Counted from the first letter of the stretch, positions 1 through 9,598 are shown. The stretch is DNA of 64,000 bases from Arcticibacter sp041902385 (GCF_041902385.1 NZ_CP169244.1:3844001-3908000), one strand, 5' to 3'. A program made the numbers and translations. The notes: a model not told the origin generated them from the sequence alone.

Positions 1-1
1 C

Positions 2-1957
2 TTTACCTCTGCACTCGCAGGGTACATCGGGATGAATATTGCCACAAAAGCCAATGTACGGACTACGCAGGCTGCACGTACAAGTCTTGCCCGGGCGCTT
101 AAGGTCTCCTTTACCGGAGGCAGTGTGATGGGCCTCGGAGTTGCCGGACTGGCAGTTATGGGGCTCGGGATTTTGTTTATTGTGTTCTATCAAATGTACG
201 TAGTCAGCGTGGGCGGAAGTGTAAACGGCGCTGGTATGGAGAAAGCGCTTGAGGTGCTGGCCGGGTTCTCTTTAGGCGCTGAATCAATTGCCTTGTTCGC
301 ACGTGTTGGAGGGGGAATTTATACCAAGGCCGCCGACGTAGGGGCGGATCTTGTTGGTAAGGTGGAGGCTGGAATACCGGAAGACGACGTGAGGAACCCT
401 GCTACCATTGCTGATAATGTTGGCGATAACGTTGGCGACGTCGCAGGAATGGGTGCAGACCTGTTCGGCTCCTATGTTGCTACCATTCTTGCCACGATGG
501 TACTGGGCCGCGAGATTGTCTCTGCCGACAGTTTTGGAGGTATTGCGCCAGTTTTGCTTCCCATGCTTATTGCAGGTATCGGCCTTCTCTTCTCCATCGT
601 GTCGACAGCTTTTGTCCGGATTAAAAATGAAACCGACAGCGTTCAGAATGCTCTTAATACCGGAAACTGGTTGTCAATTATCTTAACGGCGATCGCTTCC
701 TATTTCGCGGTGCAATGGCTTCTTCCCGACACGATGAGCATACGCGGCGTGAGCTTCGAAAAAACAGATGTGTTTTTTTCGATCGTGGTGGGCCTGATAG
801 TTGGTACGCTGATGAGCCTCATCACAGAGTATTACACAGCAATGGGAAAAAGGCCGGTATTGTCTATTGTAAACCGTTCGGGGACGGGACATGCAACTAA
901 TATAATCGGCGGGATTTCTGTCGGGATGGAATCGACGCTAATGCCGGCAGTGGTTCTGGCCCTGGGGATCTACGGATCTTACTATTTCGCAGGCTTGTAT
1001 GGTGTGGCAATAGCAGCAGCCGGGATGATGGCTACCACGGCCATGCAGTTAGCAATCGATGCCTTCGGGCCTATTGCCGATAACGCCGGCGGAATCGCTG
1101 AAATGAGCAAGCTGCCGGAAGAGGTAAGAAGAAGGACAGACAATCTGGACGCGGTTGGAAATACTACTGCTGCAACCGGGAAGGGCTTTGCCATAGCCTC
1201 CGCAGCTCTCACCTCCCTCGCCCTGTTTGCAGCCTTCGTAGGAATTGCCGGCATTAATTCCATTGATATCTATAAGGCCAATGTACTGGCGGGACTTTTT
1301 GTGGGTGGCATGATACCGTATATCTTCTCTTCCCTGGCTATCGCCGCTGTAGGACGTGCGGCTATGGATATGGTGCAGGAAGTGAGGAGACAGTTCCGTG
1401 AGATTCCGGGAATTATGGAATACAAGGCAAAGCCTGAATACGAGAAATGTATTGCTATTTCTACCAAGGCGTCTATCCGGGAGATGCTGTTGCCGGGAGC
1501 CATTGCTATCATCGTTCCTGTCCTGATCGGGTTCAGCCTGGGGCCCGAAGTGCTTGGTGGTCTGCTGGCAGGTGTAACGGTTTCGGGTGTATTACTAGGG
1601 ATGTTTCAGTCAAATGCGGGCGGTGCCTGGGATAACGCAAAGAAGTCGTTTGAGAAGGGAGCCGATATAAAGGGAGAAATCTTCTATAAGAACTCTGATC
1701 CGCATAAAGCATCTGTTACCGGCGACACGGTGGGTGATCCTTTCAAGGACACCTCCGGGCCATCTATGAATATCCTGATTAAGCTGATGTCAATTGTTTC
1801 TTTAATCATTGCACCTCACATAGCTGTGGGTCCGTCTGCTAACGCAGAGAGCAGCGGCATTAAGAAGCAAGCAAGCCCGATCGAACATACAGTGAAGCCG
1901 AACAGCATTTCTTTGCTGGGAAAAACTGATGCAGAGGTACTTGATTTCAGGAAATAA
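2..1957 (+). CDS. hppA: Membrane-bound K+-dependent pyrophosphatase, 5'-truncated by window edge
   Basis: This integral-membrane ion pump couples hydrolysis of pyrophosphate to H+ (or Na+) export. The reading frame is already open at base 2 and runs through the conserved GYIGMNIATKANVRT segment, so the in-frame ATG at 32 is internal and the N-terminus lies outside the window. About 651 residues are visible. The substrate-binding block is present around residues 100-160 (DVGADLVGKVE, then DNVGDNVGDVAGMGADLFGS), as is the C-terminal GAWDNAKKS...GDTVGDPFKDTSGPS block. The motif GNTTAATGKG carries Ala where K+-independent enzymes carry Lys, so family knowledge predicts a K+-dependent enzyme. Whether it pumps H+ or Na+ cannot be told from this alone. 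The last 45 or so residues after the final membrane segment are a polar tail. T7 (773-779) and A6 (759-764) runs inside it are intact. Confidence 0.95.
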   Translation, partial: FTSALAGYIGMNIATKANVRTTQAARTSLARALKVSFTGGSVMGLGVAGLAVMGLGILFIVFYQMYVVSVGGSVNGAGMEKALEVLAGFSLGAESIALFARVGGGIYTKAADVGADLVGKVEAGIPEDDVRNPATIADNVGDNVGDVAGMGADLFGSYVATILATMVLGREIVSADSFGGIAPVLLPMLIAGIGLLFSIVSTAFVRIKNETDSVQNALNTGNWLSIILTAIASYFAVQWLLPDTMSIRGVSFEKTDVFFSIVVGLIVGTLMSLITEYYTAMGKRPVLSIVNRSGTGHATNIIGGISVGMESTLMPAVVLALGIYGSYYFAGLYGVAIAAAGMMATTAMQLAIDAFGPIADNAGGIAEMSKLPEEVRRRTDNLDAVGNTTAATGKGFAIASAALTSLALFAAFVGIAGINSIDIYKANVLAGLFVGGMIPYIFSSLAIAAVGRAAMDMVQEVRRQFREIPGIMEYKAKPEYEKCIAISTKASIREMLLPGAIAIIVPVLIGFSLGPEVLGGLLAGVTVSGVLLGMFQSNAGGAWDNAKKSFEKGADIKGEIFYKNSDPHKASVTGDTVGDPFKDTSGPSMNILIKLMSIVSLIIAPHIAVGPSANAESSGIKKQASPIEHTVKPNSISLLGKTDAEVLDFRK

Positions 1958-2158
1958 GCCTGCTTACCCTGTTTTTGCATAGAGTAAGAGGGGGCTTGCT
2001 CATTAGCTTACCATTTTGTGACCAGTATCACCTTTTAGTTTCTGCTAAAAAACGCAATTTTTTATACATATGCCTTCTTTTTTGTACAGAAAAAGCATTA
2101 GGTTTGGTGAAATTTCAATTATTAGTGTAACTCTTTATTAAAAACGTAAACAAACCTC

Positions 2159-3619
2159 ATGTTTTACAAGAAATCCATAGAACAGCTATTGCTCGAGGCT
2201 GGCGCCAGTGGCGAAGGTCATTTGAGGAGATCGCTTTCCAGTTTTAATCTTGTCGCCTTAGGTATTGGTGCCATTATTGGAGCAGGACTGTTCTCTCTTA
2301 CCGGTATTGCTGCTGCTGAAAATGCAGGGCCAGCAGTGACCATTTCTTTCATTCTTGCTGCTGTAGCCTGTGCATTTGCAGGGCTCTGCTATGCTGAATT
2401 TGCGTCCATGATCCCGGTGGCTGGAAGCGCGTATACGTACTCCTACGCTACTATGGGTGAGTTTACGGCCTGGATCATTGGCTGGGATCTTGTTCTCGAG
2501 TACGCCCTCGGTGCTGCTACTGTTTCTGTGAGCTGGTCGAGGTATCTGATGGAGTTCCTTCATAAATACAATATTGCTATTCCCCACCAGCTCGCTGTTT
2601 CTCCATGGGAGACGGTGCGCTTAGGCGACGGGACTATTATCCAGGGGGGATATATCAATCTGCCTGCCATCTTTGTGGTCATGCTTCTTTCTCTGGTCCT
2701 GATGCGCGGCACGAAGGAATCAGCGAGAATGAACAACGTGCTCGTGGTAGTGAAAGTGGCCGTTGTCCTGATATTCATTGCACTTGGGTGGAACCATATT
2801 AATCCTGCAAACTACCATCCTTATATTCCTGAAAACAACGGAAAGTTTGAACACTTCGGCTGGACGGGAATCTCGACAGGTGCGGCAGTCGTCTTTTTTG
2901 CTTTCATCGGTTTTGACGCGGTATCAACAGCAGCACAGGAAGCAAAAAACCCCAAAAAGGGGATGCCGATCGGTATTCTCGGTTCTCTAGTGGTCTGCAC
3001 GATCCTTTATGTGTTATTTGCGCATGTCATGACCGGACTGGTGAACTATAAAGATTTTGCAGGCGATGCCAAACCGGCGGCTACGGCTTTTGCAAAAACG
3101 GGATATAGCTTCCTGCAGGATGCACTTATCATCGCAATCCTTGCCGGTTATACTTCTGTGATCCTGGTGATGCTCATGGGGCAGTCGCGCGTGTTTTATA
3201 CCATGTCAAAGGATGGCCTGCTGCCGAGATTTTTCAGTTCTATTCATCCAAAGTTTGCGACTCCATGGAAAACCAATGTTTTCTTTATGTTCTTCGTCAG
3301 CATTTTCGCAGGTTTTGTTCCCGTGTCGGATCTGGGACATATGGTAAGCATCGGTACCTTATTTGCCTTTGTGCTGGTTTGTATAGGAGTTATGGTGATG
3401 AGGGGGAAACTGCCTCATGCTGTCAGGCCGTTCCGGACGCCTTTTGTGCCCTTTGTGCCGATCATGGGAATTGTGGTTTGCGTTTATCTCATGTATTCCC
3501 TGCCGGTTGAAAGCTGGATCCGGCTTTTCATCTGGATGGCGCTTGGCATAGCGATCTACTTCTATTACGGGCGAAGGCATAGTAAAGTGCGGGAGCTGGT
3601 CAAGGAAGAGGATCTGTAA
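2159..3619 (+). CDS. APC-superfamily amino-acid permease
   Basis: A 486-residue polytopic inner-membrane protein of the amino acid-polyamine-organocation superfamily, nearest in style to the cationic amino-acid transporter/YfnA group. The first helix carries the typical GIGAIIGAGLFSLTG substrate-site motif (around residues 36-50), followed by AGLCYAEFASMIPVAGSAYTY at helix 3 and FFAFIGFDAVSTAAQEAKNP at helix 6. About 12 hydrophobic segments are visible, and the C-terminus is short and charged. The start at 2159 fits the N-terminal LLLEAGASGEGHLRRSLSSF lead-in. It is followed by a strong terminator, so it is probably monocistronic. The substrate (basic or neutral amino acids) cannot be decided from sequence. 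Confidence 0.9.
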   Translation: MFYKKSIEQLLLEAGASGEGHLRRSLSSFNLVALGIGAIIGAGLFSLTGIAAAENAGPAVTISFILAAVACAFAGLCYAEFASMIPVAGSAYTYSYATMGEFTAWIIGWDLVLEYALGAATVSVSWSRYLMEFLHKYNIAIPHQLAVSPWETVRLGDGTIIQGGYINLPAIFVVMLLSLVLMRGTKESARMNNVLVVVKVAVVLIFIALGWNHINPANYHPYIPENNGKFEHFGWTGISTGAAVVFFAFIGFDAVSTAAQEAKNPKKGMPIGILGSLVVCTILYVLFAHVMTGLVNYKDFAGDAKPAATAFAKTGYSFLQDALIIAILAGYTSVILVMLMGQSRVFYTMSKDGLLPRFFSSIHPKFATPWKTNVFFMFFVSIFAGFVPVSDLGHMVSIGTLFAFVLVCIGVMVMRGKLPHAVRPFRTPFVPFVPIMGIVVCVYLMYSLPVESWIRLFIWMALGIAIYFYYGRRHSKVRELVKEEDL

Positions 3620-3626
3620 GAGAATT

Positions 3627-3664
3627 AAAGGGAGGTCAAAAGGTTTAACCTCCCTTTCTTTTTT
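3627..3664 (+). terminator. Rho-independent terminator after the permease
   Basis: A perfect 10-bp stem pairs 3627-3636 with 3648-3657 (AAAGGGAGGT/ACCTCCCTTT) around an 11-nt loop and is followed by a T-rich tract. It lies 8 nt after the permease stop codon. Confidence 0.85.
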
Positions 3665-3672
3665 TATCTTTG
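3665..3672 (+). promoter_or_regulatory. Bacteroidota-type -7 box (TATCTTTG) of marC-like gene
   Basis: TATCTTTG matches the TAnnTTTG consensus exactly, 24 nt before the ATG at 3697. An AAGGAGG-like ribosome site (AATAAGGAGGC) lies between. No clean -33 TTTG is seen, and the box abuts the preceding terminator's T tract. Confidence 0.5.
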
Positions 3673-3696
3673 CGGCTGAAATAAGGAGGCTACTTT

Positions 3697-4275
3697 ATGG
3701 AAGAATACTTAGTATTTAATCACAAACAGATTATTTCCGTTACCATGATCCTGTTTGCGATCATTGATATTATTGGTTCTATTCCGGTAGTGATTGAATT
3801 AAGGAAGAAGGCCGGACACATTCAATCAGAGAAGGCCACGCTGGTCTCACTTATTCTGATGATCCTCTTTTTATTTCTTGGTACTCAGCTGCTCAATATC
3901 ATCGGTCTTGATGTCGCCTCATTTGCCATAGCTGGTTCCTTTGTGATCTTCTTCATTGCCATGGAGATGATCCTTGGAGTTAACTTTTTTAAGGAAGAGG
4001 TTCCTGAGACAGTCTCCATTGTGCCGCTGGCCTTTCCTTTAATTGCCGGTGCTGGCACCATGACTACCCTCCTTTCGCTAAAGTCGGAATATGCCACACA
4101 GAATATCCTGGTGGGCATCGTTTTAAACATGATCTTTGTTTACTTCGTTCTGAAAAATGTGGTTCTGCTTGAACGCCTGCTTGGAAAGTCAGGTCTGAAC
4201 ATTCTGCGCAAAGCATTTGGAGTGATCCTGCTCGCCATTGCCATCAAGTTGTTCAGAACCAATACCGGCATTTAA
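3697..4275 (+). CDS. MarC/NAAT-family integral membrane protein
   Basis: A 192-residue protein with about six hydrophobic helices. It belongs to the MarC (UPF0056) family of inner-membrane proteins, whose physiological role is unsettled; the old link to multiple antibiotic resistance is not supported. Family hallmarks are visible: FAIIDIIGSIPVVIEL near residue 20, SFVIFFIAMEMILG in the middle, the PLAFPLIAGAGTMTTLLSL signature near residues 109-127, and a C-terminal FGVILLAIAIKLF helix. A good Shine-Dalgarno (GGAGG) precedes the ATG. It is convergent with the methyltransferase gene on the other strand, whose stop is 12 nt away. Confidence 0.88.
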   Translation: MEEYLVFNHKQIISVTMILFAIIDIIGSIPVVIELRKKAGHIQSEKATLVSLILMILFLFLGTQLLNIIGLDVASFAIAGSFVIFFIAMEMILGVNFFKEEVPETVSIVPLAFPLIAGAGTMTTLLSLKSEYATQNILVGIVLNMIFVYFVLKNVVLLERLLGKSGLNILRKAFGVILLAIAIKLFRTNTGI

Positions 4276-4287
4276 CGAGAGGAAATC

Positions 4288-5484
4288 TTAGTGCTGTACG
4301 GGACCGTTCTTGATAAGCCTGGCGGCGAACATGGTGTCGGCTCTCCTATTGTAACCTTTGATGACATTCTGCGACTCGATCGTGAAACCTAACTCACGGG
4401 CGATGAATTCTACGTTTTCTTCGTTTTCCTCCCGGAAGACTGAGCAGGTCATGTATATAAGAGGCTTCCCTTCTTTTAAATAAGGAGCAACGTTTGAAGC
4501 TATGCTTCTTTGGAGCCGTTGGAACACGTCGATCCTTGAAGGTTTGAACTGACTGATGAGCTCAGGTGTTCTTCCCCATGTGCCGGAACCACTGCACGGA
4601 GCATCAAGAAGGATCCCATCGAAGTGATAGTCGTGCATGAAAGGTGCCGGATTCCTGGTCAGATCAAGAACTTTCTTTTGAAACCTGGTAAGTCCTGCGT
4701 TTCGAAACCGCTTGTCCAGGTTATCCAGGATGTTTTCGCGGAGATCAGAAGCGAGGATCCGGACGTTTGCTTCCTGCTGAAAGAGCAGAAGCGATTTTCC
4801 ACCCGAAGCTGCACAACAATCCCACCAATAATCTCCTGCCATTGGCTTAAAAAGCAAACCTGTTTCCTGAGAGGATAGGTCCTGCACTTCAAATGGTGTC
4901 ATTTCTTCTTTAAAGAGCTGATCGAGCTTGGTGCCGTTCTGTAAAGCAAGCGAGTTCGGAGACAACTCCTGGAAACTAAGGTCTGCATTTCGCAGTCGTT
5001 CCTTAACTAACTTTTCTTTTCCTGGATGAAGCCGGATAAAGAGGTCTGGCTGGATGAAGAAAGACTTAAGGAATTGATGTACCTCAATGTCTTTCGACAG
5101 ATGCCTGGTAAATGGGAAAACATCTGACAAATTGAAACTGCTGACCGTTTCTGAGACCTGCTTAATCTTTTCATCCAGTGGCAGCGTGATACGTTCAGCC
5201 AGTTCGGGCTTAAAGTACGCCAGGAAGGGGCTGCTGTCGGTGTTGCAAAGAAACTCGGACACGAATAAGCGCTCATCAGGAGGCAGTGAAGACACCGCTT
5301 TTCCCAGCCGGAAGTAATTGTATATCAGTCTGGATGCATTCCGTCTGTCGGCAGAGCCCATCTGCCGGTTTGCCCGAAAGAAAACAGGCAGGAATCTGGC
5401 CAGAGGAGCATCCGCAGAATACTCATCAAGTATTCTGCGGAAAGTCCTTAGCTGGTTGTGATATTTTGAATTATAGTTTTCCAA
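4288..5484 (-). CDS. RsmB/NOL1/NOP2-family rRNA (cytosine-C5) methyltransferase
   Basis: A 398-residue SAM-dependent m5C RNA methyltransferase. The catalytic half carries DCCAASGGKSLLLF (SAM motif I, Ser where Pro is usual), the motif IV loop LDAPCSGSGTWGRTPE, and motif VI YMTCSVFREENEE with the second Cys. Those two cysteines are the nucleophile and the release base in this family. The N-terminal ~170 residues are helical and may correspond to the RNA-binding/NusB-like part, but I do not recognise a clear NusB signature, so I do not assign rsmB. It lies 19 nt downstream of guaA on the same strand and is probably cotranscribed with it. The target is likely a 16S rRNA cytosine; the exact position is not predictable here. 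Confidence 0.87.
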   Translation of the reverse strand: MENYNSKYHNQLRTFRRILDEYSADAPLARFLPVFFRANRQMGSADRRNASRLIYNYFRLGKAVSSLPPDERLFVSEFLCNTDSSPFLAYFKPELAERITLPLDEKIKQVSETVSSFNLSDVFPFTRHLSKDIEVHQFLKSFFIQPDLFIRLHPGKEKLVKERLRNADLSFQELSPNSLALQNGTKLDQLFKEEMTPFEVQDLSSQETGLLFKPMAGDYWWDCCAASGGKSLLLFQQEANVRILASDLRENILDNLDKRFRNAGLTRFQKKVLDLTRNPAPFMHDYHFDGILLDAPCSGSGTWGRTPELISQFKPSRIDVFQRLQRSIASNVAPYLKEGKPLIYMTCSVFREENEENVEFIARELGFTIESQNVIKGYNRRADTMFAARLIKNGPVQH

Positions 5485-5503
5485 AAGGCCTCAGATGAAT
5501 AGC

Positions 5504-7033
5504 CTACTCCCATTCAATGGTTGCAGGTGGTTTTGAACTGATATCGTATACTACCCTGTTGATGCCCTTTACGTTGTTGATGATCTCATTGGAAATCCTG
5601 GCCAGCAGTTCATAAGGCAGATGACTCCAGTCGGCAGTCATTCCGTCAACAGAGCCTACTGCACGAAGACATACTACATTTTCATATGTTCTTTCATCAC
5701 CCATTACACCGACCGACTGTACAGGCAGGTAGATGGCGCCGGCCTGCCACACTTTGTCATACCATCCCGACGATTTCAGGCTGTTGATGTAGATGGCGTC
5801 AGCCTCCTGCAGGATCGCTACCTTCTCAGGCGTAATGTCACCCAGAATGCGGATTGCAAGGCCTGGTCCCGGGAAAGGATGCCTTTGGAGAATGATATCA
5901 TCAATACCAAGGGTCTTCCCTACTTTCCTCACTTCGTCTTTAAATAAAGTGTTTAGCGGTTCAACCACTTTTAGTTTCATGAAGTCAGGAAGCCCGCCAA
6001 CATTATGGTGAGACTTAATAGTAGCAGAGGGCCCTTTTACCGAAACGGATTCGATTACATCAGGGTATATAGTCCCTTGTGCCAGCCACTTAACATCCTT
6101 TACCTGGTGCGCTGCATCATCAAACACTTCGATAAAAACGCGGCCTATAACCTTGCGCTTTTGCTCAGGGTCTTTAATACCCGCTAATTGCCCCAGGAAA
6201 CGGTCTTTGGCATCTATTCCCCTGACATTAAGTCCCATGTGCTTGTAAGAGTCGAGAACCTGCTCAAATTCGTTCTTTCTGAGCAGTCCGTTGTCTACAA
6301 ATATGCAGTGCAGGTTTGGTCCTATAGCGCGGTGCAGTAAAACAGCAGCCACTGAAGAATCAACCCCTCCTGACAAGCCCAAAACAACTTTATCGTTACC
6401 CAGCTTTTCACGCAGAGAGGCAATAGTGCTCTCAACAAATGAGTCGGGTGTCCAATCCTGCTTACAGCCGCAGATGTCGACGAGGAAATTTTCAAGCAGC
6501 TGTTTGCCGTCGGTGCTGTGAGTTACTTCGGGGTGGAACTGAATGCCGTAAGTTTTGCTTCCTTTGATATGAAAAGCTGCTACTCTGACGGTGTCTGTGC
6601 TGGCGATCACTTCAAACTCGCCGGGTATACTTGAGATGGTATCACCATGCGACATCCAAACCTGTGAATCCGTCGGAATGTTTTTTAACAGCGGATGAGA
6701 GTCGTCTACAGACTGGAGATTTGCTCTTCCGTATTCCCGGATGGTGGATGGAACAACCTCTCCTCCTGAAGTATGTGCGAGATATTGTGCTCCATAACAT
6801 ACTCCCAGCAACGGAAATTTAGTGTGGAAAAGCGAAAGATCTATCTGCGGAGCATCATCCTGGCGAACAGAGTACGGGCTACCTGAAAAAATAACTCCCT
6901 TTACAGTTTGATCAAATTCTGGAAGGTGATTGAAAGGATGGATCTCACAATAAACGTTAAGTTCCCTTACCCGGCGTGCAATTAACTGGGTGTATTGCGA
7001 GCCGAAGTCAAGAATGATAATTTTCTCTTGCAT
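5504..7033 (-). CDS. guaA: GMP synthase (glutamine-hydrolysing)
   Basis: Converts XMP to GMP with ATP and glutamine, the last step of guanine nucleotide synthesis, in the cytoplasm. At 509 residues it has the standard two-domain length. The N-terminal class I amidotransferase has its nucleophile in LGVCYGAQYLA (Cys near residue 79) and the His/Glu pair in IQFHPEVTHS. The ATP-pyrophosphatase domain starts with the P-loop LGLSGGVDSSVAAV, and the dimerisation domain ends in the diagnostic YDISSKPPATIEWE. It lies between an M16 peptidase gene (56 nt upstream) and the rRNA methyltransferase gene (19 nt downstream), all on the minus strand. Confidence 0.97.
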   Translation of the reverse strand: MQEKIIILDFGSQYTQLIARRVRELNVYCEIHPFNHLPEFDQTVKGVIFSGSPYSVRQDDAPQIDLSLFHTKFPLLGVCYGAQYLAHTSGGEVVPSTIREYGRANLQSVDDSHPLLKNIPTDSQVWMSHGDTISSIPGEFEVIASTDTVRVAAFHIKGSKTYGIQFHPEVTHSTDGKQLLENFLVDICGCKQDWTPDSFVESTIASLREKLGNDKVVLGLSGGVDSSVAAVLLHRAIGPNLHCIFVDNGLLRKNEFEQVLDSYKHMGLNVRGIDAKDRFLGQLAGIKDPEQKRKVIGRVFIEVFDDAAHQVKDVKWLAQGTIYPDVIESVSVKGPSATIKSHHNVGGLPDFMKLKVVEPLNTLFKDEVRKVGKTLGIDDIILQRHPFPGPGLAIRILGDITPEKVAILQEADAIYINSLKSSGWYDKVWQAGAIYLPVQSVGVMGDERTYENVVCLRAVGSVDGMTADWSHLPYELLARISNEIINNVKGINRVVYDISSKPPATIEWE

Positions 7034-7088
7034 GGGCGAAGCTACGGATTATATAGAAAATGCACAAGGACGAATTAGCCTTCTGAGC

Positions 7089-8363
7089 CTACTTTTTGCC
7101 GACGATAACCTTGTTCAATGAATCAAAGTTGAGGTAAAAGCGGGCGAGTTCAAGTAATGTGTCTGGTTTTATCTCCCTGACGGTTCTTATATACCGGTCG
7201 TAGTAGTCGTAGTCAAGCCCCGAAAACCAGATGTTCTTGAACTTGTCGGCATGCGAGAATGCGTTTTCCAGACTGCCCAGGAATGCGCCCAGCATGTAGT
7301 TTTTAACGAGACTCAGTTCCTCCTCTGTTACCAGCTCTGTCTGCAAAATCTTTATTTCGCTCTCTATCTCAGTCATCGTTGCTGTGGCTACTTCTGCGCC
7401 AACTTCTGAGGCAATGAAGAAATAACCGGAATGCTGCAGCGACACGAGTGCAGAGCCGATGCCATAGGTATATCCTTTGTCTTCGCGGATATTGGCCATG
7501 AGGCGCGAGCCGAAATAGCCGCCTAATATGGTGTTGAGAACCTGAAGGGCTGGAAAGTCAGGGTGAGCCCGATTAATGGAGATCTGGCCAACGCGCAGTG
7601 CCGACTGAATAGCCTCTGGTCTTTCTATAAAATAGGAGTCGCCTGTCTGTACCGCAAATGAAAATACGTTTTTGGCCACACTCAGACTTTTATCCCAATT
7701 ACGGCCGAAGTATTTGTTGAGTAAATTAAGTACCGAATCGTCAACGTGACCGGAGACGAGGATGCTGCAGTTTTTCGGCTGGTAAGCAAGATGGAAATAT
7801 TCTACCAGCTCCTCGCGGGTGAGCCTGTCGTAATCTGCCGCCTCGATGTTATAGCCGTAAAGCGTTTCGCCGAAAAGCGCATTGTTGAAGGTGCGCCTTG
7901 CTACAAAATCATTTTTCTCGAGATTAACCAGAAGCTTTTGTTTTTGGTTAGTCTTGAACGTTTCTAGCTCCTCTTCAGGAAAAATAGCATCAGTTATAAC
8001 TTCCTTTACCACGCTCAGCACATGGTCGAGGTGTTTGCCAAGGCTATAAACGGTTACCGAAGATACGTCGTAATTGTAGTCGTTTTGAAGAAATGCGCCG
8101 TAGTAGTCGATGCGTTCAGCAATTTTAAAGGCGCTCAGCGTACTGGTGCCCTCAGTGATCATGGAGTTAGTGGCAAATGCCTGAAGCGGCTTGACCACGT
8201 TCCAGTTGACGTTGTTAAAGATCAGCTCGATCCGCACCATGCCCTGGTCTCCCGAGTTTACTACATAGACCGGAATTCCGTTGTCGAGTACTGCAGGTGC
8301 TGCTTTTATTAAATTAATTGTTTCCACCTGCTTAAATGCAGGGGCTATCTTTCTGTCAATCAT
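7089..8363 (-). CDS. M16-family peptidase subunit without the zinc site
   Basis: A 424-residue M16 (pitrilysin/MPP-like) homologue. The usual HxxEH zinc motif is absent from the first domain, where NSMITEGTSTLSAFKIAE takes its place. The second domain keeps the family pattern (ALQVLNTILGGYFGSRLMANIREDKGYTYGIGS), including the Arg and Tyr that contact substrate in the alpha/beta-type peptidases. It overlaps the zinc-bearing M16 gene by 4 nt (ATGA), so translation is coupled. By analogy to mitochondrial processing peptidase and other bacterial pairs, the two products probably form one heterodimeric enzyme, with this as the non-catalytic subunit (inference). No signal peptide is evident. Confidence 0.88.
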   Translation of the reverse strand: MIDRKIAPAFKQVETINLIKAAPAVLDNGIPVYVVNSGDQGMVRIELIFNNVNWNVVKPLQAFATNSMITEGTSTLSAFKIAERIDYYGAFLQNDYNYDVSSVTVYSLGKHLDHVLSVVKEVITDAIFPEEELETFKTNQKQKLLVNLEKNDFVARRTFNNALFGETLYGYNIEAADYDRLTREELVEYFHLAYQPKNCSILVSGHVDDSVLNLLNKYFGRNWDKSLSVAKNVFSFAVQTGDSYFIERPEAIQSALRVGQISINRAHPDFPALQVLNTILGGYFGSRLMANIREDKGYTYGIGSALVSLQHSGYFFIASEVGAEVATATMTEIESEIKILQTELVTEEELSLVKNYMLGAFLGSLENAFSHADKFKNIWFSGLDYDYYDRYIRTVREIKPDTLLELARFYLNFDSLNKVIVGKK

Positions 8364-9598
8364 TTATTGGCGAGATATAGTAAGGTTGAGCAATTGGTCC
8401 GCTTAAAAATTTCGGCGGAACTGTTTCTTATGTCTTCAGCTGATACCTTCAGGTACTTTTCAGTTTCCCTGTTCAGTTCTTCCGCGTCGCCCAAAAGTTC
8501 AAAGAAAGCAAGGTTCATTGCTTTGTCGAGCAGGGACATCTCCGCAAAGACCATAGTCGACTCGACCTTGTTCTTTACTTTCGTCAGTTCTTCATCTGGC
8601 ACAAGCTCTTCTTTTAATTTCTCCAGGAGATCCCATACGGCCTTTTCGGCGTGTTCTACCGAAATTCCGTCCAGAGGTTTCCCTTCGATAACAAGTAATC
8701 CCGGATCAATGCTCCCCGTCACGTAGGCGTTGATCTCGCTGAACAGTTTTTGCTCCTTAATGAGGTTAACATACAGGCGCGAAGAATTGCCACGCGAAAG
8801 AATATCGGAGATGAGGTCTGCCTCGTAGTATCCGGCTTCTGTTCGTGCAGGCATATGAAAAGTTATGTAAATCGCATTCAAGGGAACGTCCGCATGAACA
8901 GTTTCTCTTCTTTCCTCAAGCTGCACCTCTTCCTGAGGTACTACCCTGTTATGCTTTTCACCTGGAGGGATTTCGCCAAACCATTTTTCTACCAGCTGCA
9001 TTACCTCATCTGACTTTATATCTCCGGCGACCACCAGGATCGCGTTGGATGGCGTGTAATATTTTTTAAAGAAGGCCCTGACATCTTCCATGCGGGCGTC
9101 TTCAATGTGCGAAAGCTCCTTGCCTATCGTTGCCCAGCGGTATGGGTGACTCTTGTAAGCCAGTGGCCTCAGCTTCAGCCAGACATCCCCGTAGGGATGG
9201 TTGAGATAGCGCTGTTTGAACTCCTCGCACACGACGTTCCTCTGCACTTCAAGGCTTTTCTCTGAAAAGGCAAGGCTCAGCATGCGGTCGCTTTCGAGCC
9301 AGAACGCCGTCTCCAGGTTGGTAGCAGGAAGGCTGATATAATAGTTGGTGATGTCATTGCTTGTGAAGGCATTGTTTTCGCCTCCGACCCGCTGAAGCGG
9401 CTCGTCATAAGTAGGGATGTTTATTGAACCGCCAAACATCAGGTGTTCGAAGAGATGGGCAAATCCCGTTTTCTCAGGATCTTCATCCCGCGCTCCAACG
9501 TTATATAGAATGTTGACCACGGCCATAGGTGTTGTGTGGTCCTCGTGAACAAGTACCCGCAGGCCATTGCTTAGGGTAGATCTGTTAAATTTTACCAT
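8360..9598 (-). CDS. M16-family zinc metallopeptidase, catalytic subunit
   Basis: A 412-residue M16 peptidase. The inverted zinc motif HxxEH is present as AHLFEHLMFGG (residues ~45-55), and the distal Glu ligand falls in RNVVCEEFKQRYLN about 75 residues later. The central AILVVAGDI and late ISDILSRGNSSRLYVNLIKEQ blocks are family-typical. No signal peptide is seen, so a cytoplasmic or periplasm-associated place cannot be decided. It is the first gene of a minus-strand run M16-M16-guaA-methyltransferase, has a TACCTTTG box upstream, and overlaps the next gene by 4 nt. Confidence 0.92.
   Translation of the reverse strand: MVKFNRSTLSNGLRVLVHEDHTTPMAVVNILYNVGARDEDPEKTGFAHLFEHLMFGGSINIPTYDEPLQRVGGENNAFTSNDITNYYISLPATNLETAFWLESDRMLSLAFSEKSLEVQRNVVCEEFKQRYLNHPYGDVWLKLRPLAYKSHPYRWATIGKELSHIEDARMEDVRAFFKKYYTPSNAILVVAGDIKSDEVMQLVEKWFGEIPPGEKHNRVVPQEEVQLEERRETVHADVPLNAIYITFHMPARTEAGYYEADLISDILSRGNSSRLYVNLIKEQKLFSEINAYVTGSIDPGLLVIEGKPLDGISVEHAEKAVWDLLEKLKEELVPDEELTKVKNKVESTMVFAEMSLLDKAMNLAFFELLGDAEELNRETEKYLKVSAEDIRNSSAEIFKRTNCSTLLYLANK

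Noticed and set aside
1958..2010. Imperfect hairpin after hppA
   Set aside because: The stem is interrupted and has no clear T tract; too weak to call a terminator.
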